A stretch of DNA of 64,000 nucleotides from Flavihumibacter petaseus NBRC 106054 (GCF_000974785.1 NZ_BBWV01000004.1:310001-374000), one strand, 5' to 3'. Positions 7,692-16,825 are shown, counted from the first letter of the stretch. The notes: a model not told the origin generated them from the letters alone. Made by a program: numbers and translations.

Positions 7692-8459
7692 TCAGCCGTT
7701 TACTTCCAGCTGAAGACCGTCATAAGCCAGATGCATTCCCGACGGAAGCGTCGGATCAACCTCCGCATGAAGCCCGAGCTGATGGCTGATATGGGTAAAA
7801 TAGGCATTGGTCACACCCAGTTCGGTGGCCATCTCAATTGCTTCAGACAAGCTGAAATGAGAAATATGTTTTTCTTTCCGCAAGGCATTCAGCACAAGAT
7901 GACTGCTGCCGCGTATCTTTTCCTTCTCGGCATCCCCGATATGATTGGCATCAGTGATGTAGGTGAACGACCCGAAGCGGAATCCAAGTACCGGCATGCG
8001 CATATGCCACACCGTTATTGGTTCGATCCGGATATCACCCACCATGAATGCTTCCTGGTCAATGGGGTGGATCATGATCTCCGGCACTCCCGGATATTTT
8101 GTTTCAGCAAATGCATAGGGAAACTCCCGGATGATATTCATCTGGGTCATCTCGTTGGCATAAATGGGCATGCCCTTACCGGAGAAAAAGTTGAATGCCC
8201 GAACATCATCCAGTCCCGCGATATGATCCTTATGCGGGTGCGTGAACACTACGGCGTCGAGGTGTTTTACCTGCGCACGGAGCATCTGGTACCGGAAATC
8301 CGGTGTTGTATCGATCACGATCGTTGTAGTAGCAGAACGGACCAGTATGCTGGATCGGAGCCGGTTATTTTTTTTGTCGGTGGAAGTACATACCGGGCAG
8401 CCGCATGCGATCATCGGCACACCACTGCTGGTGCCTGTTCCCAGAAACGTTATGGTCAA
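7692..8459 (-). CDS. MBL-fold metallo-hydrolase (PhnP-like)
   Basis: A 255-aa metallo-beta-lactamase-fold protein beginning MTITFLGTGTSSG, the usual N-terminus of the PhnP/RNase Z-like branch. Metal motif THPHKDHIAGLDD is present, with an N-terminal C-G-C-x2-C stretch that in PhnP relatives can bind structural zinc. Family members act as phosphodiesterases on cyclic phosphate substrates; the substrate here is unknown. The start codon is TTG at 8459; no ATG exists in frame before the upstream stop. It lies 22 nt after the 90-aa gene and likely belongs to the porX operon. Confidence 0.85.
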   Translation of the reverse strand: MTITFLGTGTSSGVPMIACGCPVCTSTDKKNNRLRSSILVRSATTTIVIDTTPDFRYQMLRAQVKHLDAVVFTHPHKDHIAGLDDVRAFNFFSGKGMPIYANEMTQMNIIREFPYAFAETKYPGVPEIMIHPIDQEAFMVGDIRIEPITVWHMRMPVLGFRFGSFTYITDANHIGDAEKEKIRGSSHLVLNALRKEKHISHFSLSEAIEMATELGVTNAYFTHISHQLGLHAEVDPTLPSGMHLAYDGLQLEVNG

Positions 8460-8481
8460 TGGAGTGGAGATGCCGGCAGGT

Positions 8482-8754
8482 TTATGATTTCAGCTGAACC
8501 TTTTCCAATACCTCTTTGTAGGTCTTCAATGCTTCGGCACTGAGCTGGGTCGGATCTATGGAAAGTTGCGGAATGATATCCACCAGTGTATTGATCCTTC
8601 CCTCAATCTGCAAAAACTTGTTGAGCACCACAACCTTCTTCTCTTCCAGAATACAATAACCGCTTTGAAAAGTACCCCGTTCATATCGTACGATGTACGA
8701 AGCCTCTTCCAGCACCTGTTCAATTTTATTCAAAGTCGCCTGATTGTATTTCAT
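8482..8754 (-). CDS. Conserved hypothetical protein (90 aa) between porX and MBL hydrolase
   Basis: A small soluble protein, no signal peptide or membrane segment. It begins with a helix (LNKIEQVLEEASYIVRYERG), followed by beta-strand-like SGYCILEEKKVVVLNKF and a C-terminal helical half. I do not recognise a named family. It starts 19 nt after the porX stop and ends 22 nt before the MBL gene, so it is very likely translated from the porX transcript. Confidence 0.7.
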   Translation of the reverse strand: MKYNQATLNKIEQVLEEASYIVRYERGTFQSGYCILEEKKVVVLNKFLQIEGRINTLVDIIPQLSIDPTQLSAEALKTYKEVLEKVQLKS

Positions 8755-8773
8755 GTGACTTGCAATTTAAGCC

Positions 8774-10330
8774 CTATTTCGATACCATCTTGATCACCGG
8801 AACGATCATTTCCTCCAGGCTGATCCCCCCGTGCTGGAAGGTATTACGGTAATAATTCACATAATGGTTGTAGTTATTGGGATAGCACAGGTAGCCGTCT
8901 TCCTTGGCAAAAATATAGGAGGAATTGACAGTGGGTACCGGTAACCCCGCTTCTTTCGGGTCTCTGAACGCCAATACCTCTTTGGGTTCGTATTGAAGAT
9001 TCCTGCCATGTTTATACCGCAGGTTCGTGGTCGTCTGCTTGTCGCCGATCACCTTGTGCGGCGCATTTACCCTCACGGATCCGTGATCTGTCGCAAGAAT
9101 GAGATTGATCTTCTTGTCTGCAATCCGGCGCAACGCCTGGAACAGTGGCGAGTGTTCAAACCAGCTCAGGGTAATGCTCCGGTAACTGATTTCGTCGCTG
9201 GCCAGTTCCTTCAGCACTTCCATCTCGGTACGGGCATGGCTCAGCATATCCACGAAATTGTACACAATAATGTTCAGGTCGTTCCCGAGCATGTTATGGA
9301 TATTGTTCACCAGTTCGTTACCGGCCTGGTGATTCGCCACCTTCGTGTAGGAGAAACGGATATCGTCACGACGGAGCTTTTTCAGCTGCGCTGCAAAAAA
9401 GTATTCTTCTTCGAGATTTTTACCACCTTCCTCCTCATCATTCTTCCAGTGCTGCGGAAACTGCTTTTCGATATCCAGCGGCATCAATCCTGCAAAAATG
9501 GCATTGCGGGCGTACTGGGTGGCTGTGGGCAGGATGCTGTAAAAAGTATCTTCTTCCAGTATCCTGAAATATGCTGCAAAGACTGGCTGAATCGCCTTCC
9601 ACTGATCGAACCGGAGGTTGTCCAGCAGGATAAAAAATGTAGGGGCTTCCTTGTCGATATGTGGCAACACTTTGAACCGGAACAAGGTATTGGACATGAT
9701 CGGCGCTTCATCAGACTTGGGATTCACCCATTTCAGGTAGTTCTTCGTAACAAATTTGCAGAACTCCGTATTCGCCTCCTGTTTCTGGCTCTGAAGTACC
9801 TCCTGCATCTCCGGGCTGTCACTTTTTTCCATCTCCAGCTCCCAGTAAACAAGCTTTTTATAGATGTCCATCCATTCGTTGTAGTCAGGATTACTGTTCA
9901 GCGCCATAAAAAGGTTCCTGAACTGCTGCTGGTAGGCATGCGTTGTTTTTTCGGCTACCAGTCGCCGGTTGTCGAGTATTTTTTTCAGGCTCAGCAATAC
10001 CTGGTTAGGATTCACCGGTTTGATCAGGTAATCACTGATCTGGGAACCGATGGCTTCATCCATCAGGTTCTCGGTCTCATTCTTGGTGATCATGACCACC
10101 GGTACCTGCTGATTGATCTCCTTGATTTTTGCCAGCGTTTCCAGACCGGTAATACCCGGCATAGATTCGTCCAGCAGAACGAGGTCCACCGGATTTTCCT
10201 TCAGGAAATCAATGGCGTCAAATCCGTTGGTCAGCGTTTTTACAGCGTATCCTTTTGTTTCAAGGAAAAGTTTCTGCGATTGCAGACTTTCCATTTCGTC
10301 GTCAACCCAGAGTATGGTGGCTAATGGCAT
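8774..10330 (-). CDS. porX: PorX-type response regulator with PglZ-like phosphodiesterase domain
   Basis: PorX regulates the type IX secretion system of Bacteroidota. The 518-aa protein has a CheY-like receiver (residues 1-120) with acidic pocket VDDE, phospho-acceptor Asp54 in LLDESMPG and Lys in LIKPVNP, then a helical linker, then an alkaline-phosphatase-superfamily PglZ-like domain (about 205-515) with LLDNLRFDQW, PTATQYAR, NFVDMLSHAR and LATDHGSV; the Asp/His/Thr residues fit the metal site known for this family. No output DNA-binding domain is seen. The partner kinase PorY is not in the window. A TACATTTG element lies 5 nt before the ATG, suggesting a leaderless message. It leads an operon with a 90-aa protein and an MBL hydrolase. 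Confidence 0.92.
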   Translation of the reverse strand: MPLATILWVDDEMESLQSQKLFLETKGYAVKTLTNGFDAIDFLKENPVDLVLLDESMPGITGLETLAKIKEINQQVPVVMITKNETENLMDEAIGSQISDYLIKPVNPNQVLLSLKKILDNRRLVAEKTTHAYQQQFRNLFMALNSNPDYNEWMDIYKKLVYWELEMEKSDSPEMQEVLQSQKQEANTEFCKFVTKNYLKWVNPKSDEAPIMSNTLFRFKVLPHIDKEAPTFFILLDNLRFDQWKAIQPVFAAYFRILEEDTFYSILPTATQYARNAIFAGLMPLDIEKQFPQHWKNDEEEGGKNLEEEYFFAAQLKKLRRDDIRFSYTKVANHQAGNELVNNIHNMLGNDLNIIVYNFVDMLSHARTEMEVLKELASDEISYRSITLSWFEHSPLFQALRRIADKKINLILATDHGSVRVNAPHKVIGDKQTTTNLRYKHGRNLQYEPKEVLAFRDPKEAGLPVPTVNSSYIFAKEDGYLCYPNNYNHYVNYYRNTFQHGGISLEEMIVPVIKMVSK

Positions 10331-10335
10331 GGATT

Positions 10336-10343
10336 CAAATGTA
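10336..10343 (-). promoter_or_regulatory. Promoter -7 element of porX (TACATTTG)
   Basis: Exact TAnnTTTG match on the minus strand, 5 nt before the porX ATG; transcription would start at or next to the start codon. Confidence 0.6.
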
Positions 10344-10405
10344 ATTTATCTGATGTTGGTTCGTAGCTTTGGCCGCTGGTATTTACAGATTTTAACAAAA
10401 TAGGC

Positions 10406-11659
10406 ATGGTGAAACCCGTTCGCAAAATCATCAATGATCCCGTTTATGGTTTCATCACGATCAGTCATCCCCTGCTGCTGAAAGTAATCGATCATCCGTA
10501 CTATCAGCGGCTGCGGCGCATTCAGCAAATGGCGCTTGCCCAGCTCGTATATCCCGGAGCGGTGCATACCAGGCTTCATCACTCCCTGGGTGCCTATCAC
10601 CTGATGACCTGTGCCATCGCGGAACTGAGAAACAAGGGCGTAACGATCACACCGGAAGAAGAAACGGCTGCCCAGATCGGAATACTCCTGCATGATGTGG
10701 GTCATGGCCCCTTTTCCCATGCACTGGAGCAAACGCTGATCGAAGGCATCAGCCACGAAGCGCTTTCCCTGGAGATCATGCAGGTACTCAACCGGGAGAC
10801 CGGCGGCCAACTCGAACTCGCCCTTCAAATCTTCCGGGGCACCTACCATAAACCGTTTTTGTCACAACTGATCTCGGGGCAGCTTGATGTAGACCGTATG
10901 GATTATCTCACGCGGGACAGTTTTTACACAGGGGTTTCCGAAGGGGTGATCGGCTATGACCGCATCCTTAAAATGCTTTCCGTGCACGAGGGCAACCTGG
11001 TGGTGGAGGAAAAAGCGATTTACTCCATCGAAAAATTCCTGGTTTCCCGCAGGCTGATGTACTGGCAGGTTTACCTGCACAAGACCGTGCTTTGCCTGGA
11101 AAAAATGCTGGTCAATATTATCCGGCGGGCAAGAATGCTGATCCATACCGGCGTGGAAGTGAAAGCGCCTTCTCCTGTTCTGGACTACTTCCTCCACCTC
11201 GACGGCCCTTTCAGCGCTGCTGAAGACCTGGCCAGGTTTTGCCTGCTGGACGATACTGATGTGCTGGCAGCCATAAAAAGCTGGACCAGCCATAACGACC
11301 GGGTGCTTGCTTCCCTCTGTACGATGATCATCGACCGCCGCCTGCTGAAGGTCAGGCTGTTTTCCCAGCCGGTACCCTTTGATCTGCTGGCCGAACAAAA
11401 GGAAGCTATAGTAAGGTCATCCGGTTTAAGTGAGGAAGACGCTGACTACCTGGTTTTCAGCGGCGTGGCCAGCAATACCACGTATGACCCGATGGATGAA
11501 AAGATCGAAATTCTTTTTAAAGACGGAACCGTAAAAGATATTTCTGCAGTTGACAATGCTCTGATACAGCACAATTTATCCCGCCCTGTTAAAAAATACT
11601 ACTTTTGCTACCTGAATCCGGGAGCCATATCCGGCTGGTTCCCTGAAAAGCCAATATAA
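10406..11659 (+). CDS. HD-domain phosphohydrolase (dGTPase-like)
   Basis: 417 aa with an N-terminal HD domain: metal ligands are expected at HTRLHHSLGAYH and LLHDVGHGPFSHALE, followed by DVDRMDYLTRDSFYTGV, typical of the SAMHD1/dGTPase-like branch. Family members hydrolyse dNTPs or related nucleotides; substrate not assignable. The gene directly precedes lpxD by 11 nt, and so probably shares its transcript although no link to lipid A synthesis is known. No membrane segment. Confidence 0.88.
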   Translation: MVKPVRKIINDPVYGFITISHPLLLKVIDHPYYQRLRRIQQMALAQLVYPGAVHTRLHHSLGAYHLMTCAIAELRNKGVTITPEEETAAQIGILLHDVGHGPFSHALEQTLIEGISHEALSLEIMQVLNRETGGQLELALQIFRGTYHKPFLSQLISGQLDVDRMDYLTRDSFYTGVSEGVIGYDRILKMLSVHEGNLVVEEKAIYSIEKFLVSRRLMYWQVYLHKTVLCLEKMLVNIIRRARMLIHTGVEVKAPSPVLDYFLHLDGPFSAAEDLARFCLLDDTDVLAAIKSWTSHNDRVLASLCTMIIDRRLLKVRLFSQPVPFDLLAEQKEAIVRSSGLSEEDADYLVFSGVASNTTYDPMDEKIEILFKDGTVKDISAVDNALIQHNLSRPVKKYYFCYLNPGAISGWFPEKPI

Positions 11660-11670
11660 ATCAAACTTGT

Positions 11671-12723
11671 ATGCAATTCAGTGCCGCGCAAATCGCCGTT
11701 CTGATCAATGGAAAAGTGGAAGGGGATCCGCAGAAACTCGTGGGATCCTTTGGAAAAATTGAAGAAGCTGCAGCCGGACAACTCGCATTCCTGGCGAATC
11801 CAAAATATGAAGATTACCTCTATACGACGGCGGCTTCCGTAGTGATTATCAACGATAACCTGGAATTACGGCAGCCGGTTTCGGCAGCGTTGGTCAGGGT
11901 ACCGGATGCTTATTCTGCTTTCGCCACACTGCTCAGCAAATACCAGGAACTGAAAACCCAGCAGCTGACCGGCCGCCAGGATCCATCCTATGTATCCGAT
12001 TCTGCCACCATGGGAGAAGGCGTGTTCATCGGTGCCTTTGCCTATATCGGTGAACAGGTGAAAATCGGCAACCAGGTCAAAATATTCCCGAATGCCTTCA
12101 TCGGCAACAATGTGGTGATCGGCGACAACTGTATCATTCACCCAGGCGTAAGGATCTATCATGACTGCAGGATTGGCCGTGGAGTAACCATTCATGCCGG
12201 ATCCGTGATCGGCAGCGATGGCTTCGGCTTCGCTCCGCAGGCAGACGGGAGCTTCAAAAAAGTTCCACAGATCGGCAATGTAGTGGTGGAAGACGGTGTT
12301 GAGATCGGCGCAAATGCCACCATTGACCGGGCTACAATCGGCTCAACCATCATCCGTTCAGGCGCCAAGCTGGACAATCTGATCCAGGTAGCCCACAATG
12401 TGGAAGTGGGACATAATACCGTGATCGCGGCCCAGGCCGGCGTGAGCGGCAGCACCAAGATCGGCAGCAACGTAATGATCGGTGGCCAGGCCGGTATTGT
12501 TGGTCATATTTCCATTGCAGATGGCAGCAAGATCAACGCCCAGAGCGGTGTGAGCAAATCCATCAAAACGCCCAATACAGCAGTGACCGGTTCACCGGCA
12601 TTCGACTATACGAGTGCCCTGCGGAGCCAGGCACTCAGCAGGAACCTTCCGGATATGGAAAAAAGACTTAAAGAACTGGAGCAATTGGTAAAACAATTGC
12701 TGGCGGAAAGAATCAACTTATAA
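11671..12723 (+). CDS. lpxD: UDP-3-O-(3-hydroxyacyl)glucosamine N-acyltransferase
   Basis: Third step of lipid A synthesis: adds a second 3-hydroxyacyl chain from acyl-ACP to the amine. The 350-aa protein has the N-terminal uridine-binding domain (to ~100), a left-handed beta-helix built from hexapeptide repeats (about 105-310), the proposed catalytic His242 in QVAHNVEVG, and a C-terminal coiled tail (MEKRLKELEQLVKQLL) expected at the trimer end. The next gene, lpxC/fabZ, starts 7 nt later. Confidence 0.96.
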   Translation: MQFSAAQIAVLINGKVEGDPQKLVGSFGKIEEAAAGQLAFLANPKYEDYLYTTAASVVIINDNLELRQPVSAALVRVPDAYSAFATLLSKYQELKTQQLTGRQDPSYVSDSATMGEGVFIGAFAYIGEQVKIGNQVKIFPNAFIGNNVVIGDNCIIHPGVRIYHDCRIGRGVTIHAGSVIGSDGFGFAPQADGSFKKVPQIGNVVVEDGVEIGANATIDRATIGSTIIRSGAKLDNLIQVAHNVEVGHNTVIAAQAGVSGSTKIGSNVMIGGQAGIVGHISIADGSKINAQSGVSKSIKTPNTAVTGSPAFDYTSALRSQALSRNLPDMEKRLKELEQLVKQLLAERINL

Positions 12724-12730
12724 AAACGAC

Positions 12731-14137
12731 ATGGACAATAATTTCAATCCAGACAAACAACATACAGTAGGCGCACCCATCAGCATTTCCGGAACCGGAC
12801 TTCATACCGGTGTAAAAGTGGACATGACTTTCCGCCCCGCACATCCGGGCTTCGGACTGCAGTTCCAGCGGATCGATCTTCCGGGACAGCCGATCATCAA
12901 AGCAGATTGCGACCTGGTGACAGACACCTCCAGGGGCACCACCATTGAAGACAATGGCGCCAAAATCAGTACCGTTGAGCATGTACTCGCAGCGCTTGTA
13001 GGAATGGGTGTCGACAACTGTCTGATTGAAATCAACGGACCGGAAACACCGATCATGGACGGCAGCTCCCAACCCTTTGTGGAACTCCTCCAGGAAGTAG
13101 GCATCCAGGAACAACCCGCCACCAAAGTCTGGTACAGCCTCGACGAGAATATTTATCACTACGACGAAAAGAAACGCGTTGAAATGGTAGCCATGCCCGC
13201 ATTGGATTACCAGATCACCACCCTGATCGATTTCAACTCTCCCGTGCTCGGAACCCAGCACGCAGGTTTGAAAAACATGCGTGATTTTGTCAGGGAGATC
13301 TCACCCTGCCGCACTTTCGTATTCCTTCATGAACTTGAAATGCTGCTGGAACATAACCTGATCAAGGGCGGCGATATCAACAATGCCATTGTGGTGGTTG
13401 ACAAGCCTGTTACGGAAGAAGAAATGAACCGTCTCGCCAAATCTTTCGGCCGCGACAAGATGGCGGTTAAGCATGAAGGTTACCTCAACAACCTTGAATT
13501 GCGGTTCCCCAATGAACCTGCCAGGCATAAACTGCTGGATGTGGTCGGCGACCTTGCGCTGATCGGATATCCTGTAAAGACCCGCATCATTGCCAACCGC
13601 CCGGGTCACAGCACCAATGTGGCTTTCGCCAAAAAGATCAAACAATATATCAAGAAGAATAAGCACATGAAGGATGTGCCGGTATATGATCCATCACTGC
13701 CCCCGGTATATACCGCGCAGCAGATCGAACAGACCCTGCCACACCGTTATCCTTTCCTCCTGGTAGACAAGATCATTGCACTGACCGATACCTATATCAT
13801 TGGCGTGAAAAACGTCACCTTCAATGAGCCGTTCTTTACCGGGCATTTTCCGGGCAACCCCATTATGCCTGGCGTTTTGCAATGCGAAGCACTGGCACAG
13901 ACCGGCGGCATTCTGGCCATCAACAGCATGCCTCCTGCCACATATGACACCTATTTCCTGAAGATCGACAACTGTAAATTCAAACAGAAAATCGTTCCCG
14001 GCGATACCATGCTGCTGAAGATGGAGCTGACTGCACCGATACGCCGTGGTATATGCGAAATGCGGGGAACGGTTTATGTTGGCAACAAACTCTGTACAGA
14101 AGCCGATATGGTTGCCCAGGTAGTCAAAAGGGGGTGA
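12731..14137 (+). CDS. lpxC/fabZ: Bifunctional LpxC deacetylase / FabZ dehydratase fusion
   Basis: A 468-aa fusion typical of Bacteroidota. The N-terminal ~305 residues are LpxC, the zinc deacetylase committing UDP-3-O-acyl-GlcNAc to lipid A: zinc ligands lie in TVEHVLAAL and RHKLLDVVGDLAL, and GHSTN holds the catalytic histidine. The C-terminal ~145 residues are FabZ, the 3-hydroxyacyl-ACP dehydratase: LPHRYPFLLVD and the active-site stretch TGHFPGNPIMPGV. Fusion couples use of 3-hydroxyacyl-ACP for lipid A with that for fatty acid synthesis. No break is visible between the domains. Confidence 0.97.
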   Translation: MDNNFNPDKQHTVGAPISISGTGLHTGVKVDMTFRPAHPGFGLQFQRIDLPGQPIIKADCDLVTDTSRGTTIEDNGAKISTVEHVLAALVGMGVDNCLIEINGPETPIMDGSSQPFVELLQEVGIQEQPATKVWYSLDENIYHYDEKKRVEMVAMPALDYQITTLIDFNSPVLGTQHAGLKNMRDFVREISPCRTFVFLHELEMLLEHNLIKGGDINNAIVVVDKPVTEEEMNRLAKSFGRDKMAVKHEGYLNNLELRFPNEPARHKLLDVVGDLALIGYPVKTRIIANRPGHSTNVAFAKKIKQYIKKNKHMKDVPVYDPSLPPVYTAQQIEQTLPHRYPFLLVDKIIALTDTYIIGVKNVTFNEPFFTGHFPGNPIMPGVLQCEALAQTGGILAINSMPPATYDTYFLKIDNCKFKQKIVPGDTMLLKMELTAPIRRGICEMRGTVYVGNKLCTEADMVAQVVKRG

Positions 14138-14164
14138 TTTTCTTCTATTTTATCTCAATTCACC

Positions 14165-14172
14165 TATTTTTG
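14165..14172 (+). promoter_or_regulatory. Promoter -7 element of lpxA (TATTTTTG)
   Basis: Exact TAnnTTTG match 8 nt before the lpxA ATG, inside the lpxC-lpxA gap; suggests an additional internal start giving a nearly leaderless lpxA message. Confidence 0.5.
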
Positions 14173-14180
14173 CACCGCAA

Positions 14181-14987
14181 ATGATTCATCCCCACACGTA
14201 TATCCATCCGAACGCGCGACTGGCCACCAATGTAAAAGTGGATCCCTTTACCGTGATCCACCAGGACGTGGAGATCGGTGAGGGTACCTGGATAGGAAGC
14301 AATGTTACCATTATGGAAGGTGCCCGGATCGGCAAGAATTGCCGGATCTTCCCCGGGGCCGTCCTCGCTGCCGTTCCCCAGGACCTGAAATACGAAGGCG
14401 AATACTCCAATGTAGAGATCGGTGATGGTACCACCATCCGCGAATTCGTGACCATCAACCGGGGCACAAAAGACCGTAACAAGACCGCCGTGGGCAATAA
14501 CTGCCTGATCATGGCGTACAGCCATCTCGCACACGACTGTATTATTGGCAACCACGTTGTGCTGAGCAACAATGTTCAGATGGCAGGTCACGTAACTGTG
14601 GGCGACTGGGCAATCATCGGTGGCGTAAGCGCCGTGCACCAGTTTGTACAGATTGGGCAACATGCCTTCATCAGCGGCGGATCACTGGTCAGCAAAGACG
14701 TGCCGCCCTATATCAAAGCCGCCCGCACCCCCCTCTCCTATGCCGGCGTAAACAGTGTCGGACTGAAAAGAAGAGGTTTCAGCGTTGACCGCATCAACCA
14801 TGTTCTGGATATTTACCGCGTACTGTATAACAAGGGAATGAACACCTCCCAGGCACTCGAATACATCGAAGAAGAATTCAGTGCAACAGATGAACGCGAC
14901 GAGATTGTAACTTTTATCCGGGAAAGCGGGCGAGGCATCATCAAGCGGTTCACCAAAGGAAGCGGCGATGACGATATCGCTATCTGA
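14181..14987 (+). CDS. lpxA: UDP-N-acetylglucosamine acyltransferase
   Basis: First step of lipid A synthesis: transfers a 3-hydroxyacyl chain from ACP to UDP-GlcNAc. 268 aa with N-terminal hexapeptide left-handed beta-helix and a C-terminal helical domain (from ~195). The catalytic histidine is in LAHDCIIGNH; VHQFVQIG matches the conserved HQF. At the acyl-ruler site a glycine aligns with Gly173 of E. coli, compatible with long chains (inference). It follows lpxC/fabZ by 43 nt and its 3' end overlaps the ABC ATPase gene by 20 nt. Confidence 0.96.
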   Translation: MIHPHTYIHPNARLATNVKVDPFTVIHQDVEIGEGTWIGSNVTIMEGARIGKNCRIFPGAVLAAVPQDLKYEGEYSNVEIGDGTTIREFVTINRGTKDRNKTAVGNNCLIMAYSHLAHDCIIGNHVVLSNNVQMAGHVTVGDWAIIGGVSAVHQFVQIGQHAFISGGSLVSKDVPPYIKAARTPLSYAGVNSVGLKRRGFSVDRINHVLDIYRVLYNKGMNTSQALEYIEEEFSATDERDEIVTFIRESGRGIIKRFTKGSGDDDIAI

Positions 14988-15588
14988 AGCCGGAAAGAGG
15001 TTTAACCGGGAATGGATTTTCCGAAAGTTCACCTACACTTTTAACCCTGCCGGCACTTATGCCATTACGGGCCCTAACGGTTCCGGTAAAAGCACGCTGC
15101 TACAGGCAATTGCCGGTGCTATTCACCTCTCTGAGGGCCAGTTAACGGCGGCCTCCAATGGCGATCCCATCGAAGCGGAACAATTATTCCGGCACCTTTC
15201 CTTTGCAGCTCCCTATCTCGATCTTGTGGAGGAAATGACAGCGCTGGAGCTCCTTGCGTTCCATGCCAGCTTCAAGCCATTCCTGCAGGCATTTGATGCA
15301 GAACGGATCCTTACCCACGTGGGACTATCCCAGGCCCGCCATAAACAGATCCGGTATTTTTCTTCCGGCATGAAACAAAGACTGAAGCTCGGCCAGGCTA
15401 TTTTTTCCGATACCGCAATACTCCTGCTCGATGAGCCCTTCACCAATCTCGACGCCGCCGGCATTGCCATGTTCCAGGAAACCATCCGGGAGTACTGCAA
15501 CAACAGAATGCTGATCATCTCCAGCAATGATCCCCAGGAATACAGTAACTGCAGGGATATCATCAGGATCACAGACTATAAATCCTGA
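14968..15588 (+). CDS. ABC transporter ATP-binding protein
   Basis: A single 206-aa nucleotide-binding domain: Walker A GPNGSGKST (about 33-41), signature FSSGMKQRL, Walker B ILLLDEPFTNLD and H-loop replaced by SSNDPQEY, where the usual switch histidine appears missing (Asn/Asp in its place). It resembles CcmA-like ATPases. No permease gene is adjacent. Its start overlaps lpxA by 20 nt, so translation is probably coupled. Its stop abuts that of the convergent alanine dehydrogenase with no spacer (TGATCA). Substrate unknown. Confidence 0.85.
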   Translation: MTISLSEAGKRFNREWIFRKFTYTFNPAGTYAITGPNGSGKSTLLQAIAGAIHLSEGQLTAASNGDPIEAEQLFRHLSFAAPYLDLVEEMTALELLAFHASFKPFLQAFDAERILTHVGLSQARHKQIRYFSSGMKQRLKLGQAIFSDTAILLLDEPFTNLDAAGIAMFQETIREYCNNRMLIISSNDPQEYSNCRDIIRITDYKS

Positions 15589-16803
15589 TCAGCGCCGGCT
15601 GGCAATCAACAGGTTCAGGTCGGTATATTTCAGGTTGAAGCGCTGGCTCAGGTGAAAATGGGTCAATGCCCCTTTAAACAGGTAAATGCCGCTGCGCAGG
15701 TGTACTTTATGCCAGATCAGGTTTTCGATGCCACCTTCGTCCGCAGCTTCCAGAAGCAATGGCATCAGCACATTGCTGATGGCATGAGATGCGGTACGCG
15801 CAAATCCCGAAGGTATATTTGGTACGCAGTAATGGATCACCCCGTATTTCATGAAAATGGGATGCTCATGACTGGTGATTTCGGAAGTTTCAAAACAACC
15901 GCCACTATCAATGCTTACATCAATAATCACACTGCCTGGCCGCATATTACTCACCATCTCTTCGGTAACCACCACCGGAGCCCTGCCGCTGTTGCTGCGC
16001 AAGGTTCCCACTGCAACTTCGCAGGTCTTTAATTGTTTCGCAAGGATCTTCGGTTCCAGAACAGAGGTCCACAACCGATGTCCGATATTATCCTGCAACT
16101 GCTTCAGCCGGTAAACGCTGTTGTCAAAAACCTTTACGGAAGCACCCAGTGCAAGCGCTGCCCGCGCCGCATACTCGCCCACGATGCCCGCGCCCAGGAT
16201 AATCACCTTGGATGGCGGAATGCCGCTGATCCCACCCAGCAATACCCCCTTTCCATGATTGGCCGAACCCAGGTACTGACCTGCAATCAGCATCACCGCG
16301 CTGCCTGCTATCTCGCTCATGCTTCTCACAATCGGGAACGTCCCGTTCTCGTCTTTCAGGGATTCAAACGCGATCGCCGTGATCCGCTTCTCCATCAGTT
16401 TCTCCAGGAGTTCTGATTTCAGCAACGTAATGTGCATCGGCGAGATGATCACCTGGTTGGGTTGCAGAAAAGGGATATCCTCTTCAACGATCGGAGCACT
16501 TTTCACCAGGATGGGCGCTTTATAAACCTCGGCCTTGTCGTAAACGATTTTGGCCCCTGCCTCACTGTAGTCTTTGTCGCGGAAATGCGCGGCATCACCG
16601 GCATTATGTTCCAGCACTACCATGTGGCCGTTGCTCACCAGCACACCAACAGCTTCCGGTGTAAGTGATACCCGGTTTTCCTGGAAAGCCACCTCTTTGG
16701 GAATTCCTATGTGCAGCTGCGCACCGGTAGGTTTCACATCCAGTGTTTCCTCCAATGTTTCGTAACTGAATGAGGGACTTATGAAAGGTTTCTGCTGCGC
16801 CAT
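15589..16803 (-). CDS. ald: Alanine dehydrogenase
   Basis: NAD-dependent oxidative deamination of L-alanine to pyruvate, or the reverse. The 404-aa protein starts MAQQKPF at 16803; a longer frame would overlap tsaE. The N-terminal AlaDh/PNT domain contains IGIPKEVAFQENRVSLTP; the Rossmann domain has VIILGAGIVGEYAARAALALGA (GxGxxG). The C-terminal part contains DVSIDSGGCFETS and HYCVPNIPSGFARTASHA. Similarity to the transhydrogenase alpha subunit exists, but the single-gene context and C-terminal motifs favour alanine dehydrogenase. Confidence 0.85.
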   Translation of the reverse strand: MAQQKPFISPSFSYETLEETLDVKPTGAQLHIGIPKEVAFQENRVSLTPEAVGVLVSNGHMVVLEHNAGDAAHFRDKDYSEAGAKIVYDKAEVYKAPILVKSAPIVEEDIPFLQPNQVIISPMHITLLKSELLEKLMEKRITAIAFESLKDENGTFPIVRSMSEIAGSAVMLIAGQYLGSANHGKGVLLGGISGIPPSKVIILGAGIVGEYAARAALALGASVKVFDNSVYRLKQLQDNIGHRLWTSVLEPKILAKQLKTCEVAVGTLRSNSGRAPVVVTEEMVSNMRPGSVIIDVSIDSGGCFETSEITSHEHPIFMKYGVIHYCVPNIPSGFARTASHAISNVLMPLLLEAADEGGIENLIWHKVHLRSGIYLFKGALTHFHLSQRFNLKYTDLNLLIASRR

Positions 16804-16825
16804 GTAAATTGAAAGGATTGGAAAA

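Noticed and set aside
7731-8543. 270-codon open frame opposite the MBL hydrolase
   Set aside because: Antisense of a gene with a clear metal motif; no supporting features.
8993-10324. 443-codon open frame on the plus strand opposite porX
   Set aside because: It is antisense to a clearly recognisable PorX gene, resembles no protein family and has no promoter element; long antisense frames are common in this codon usage.
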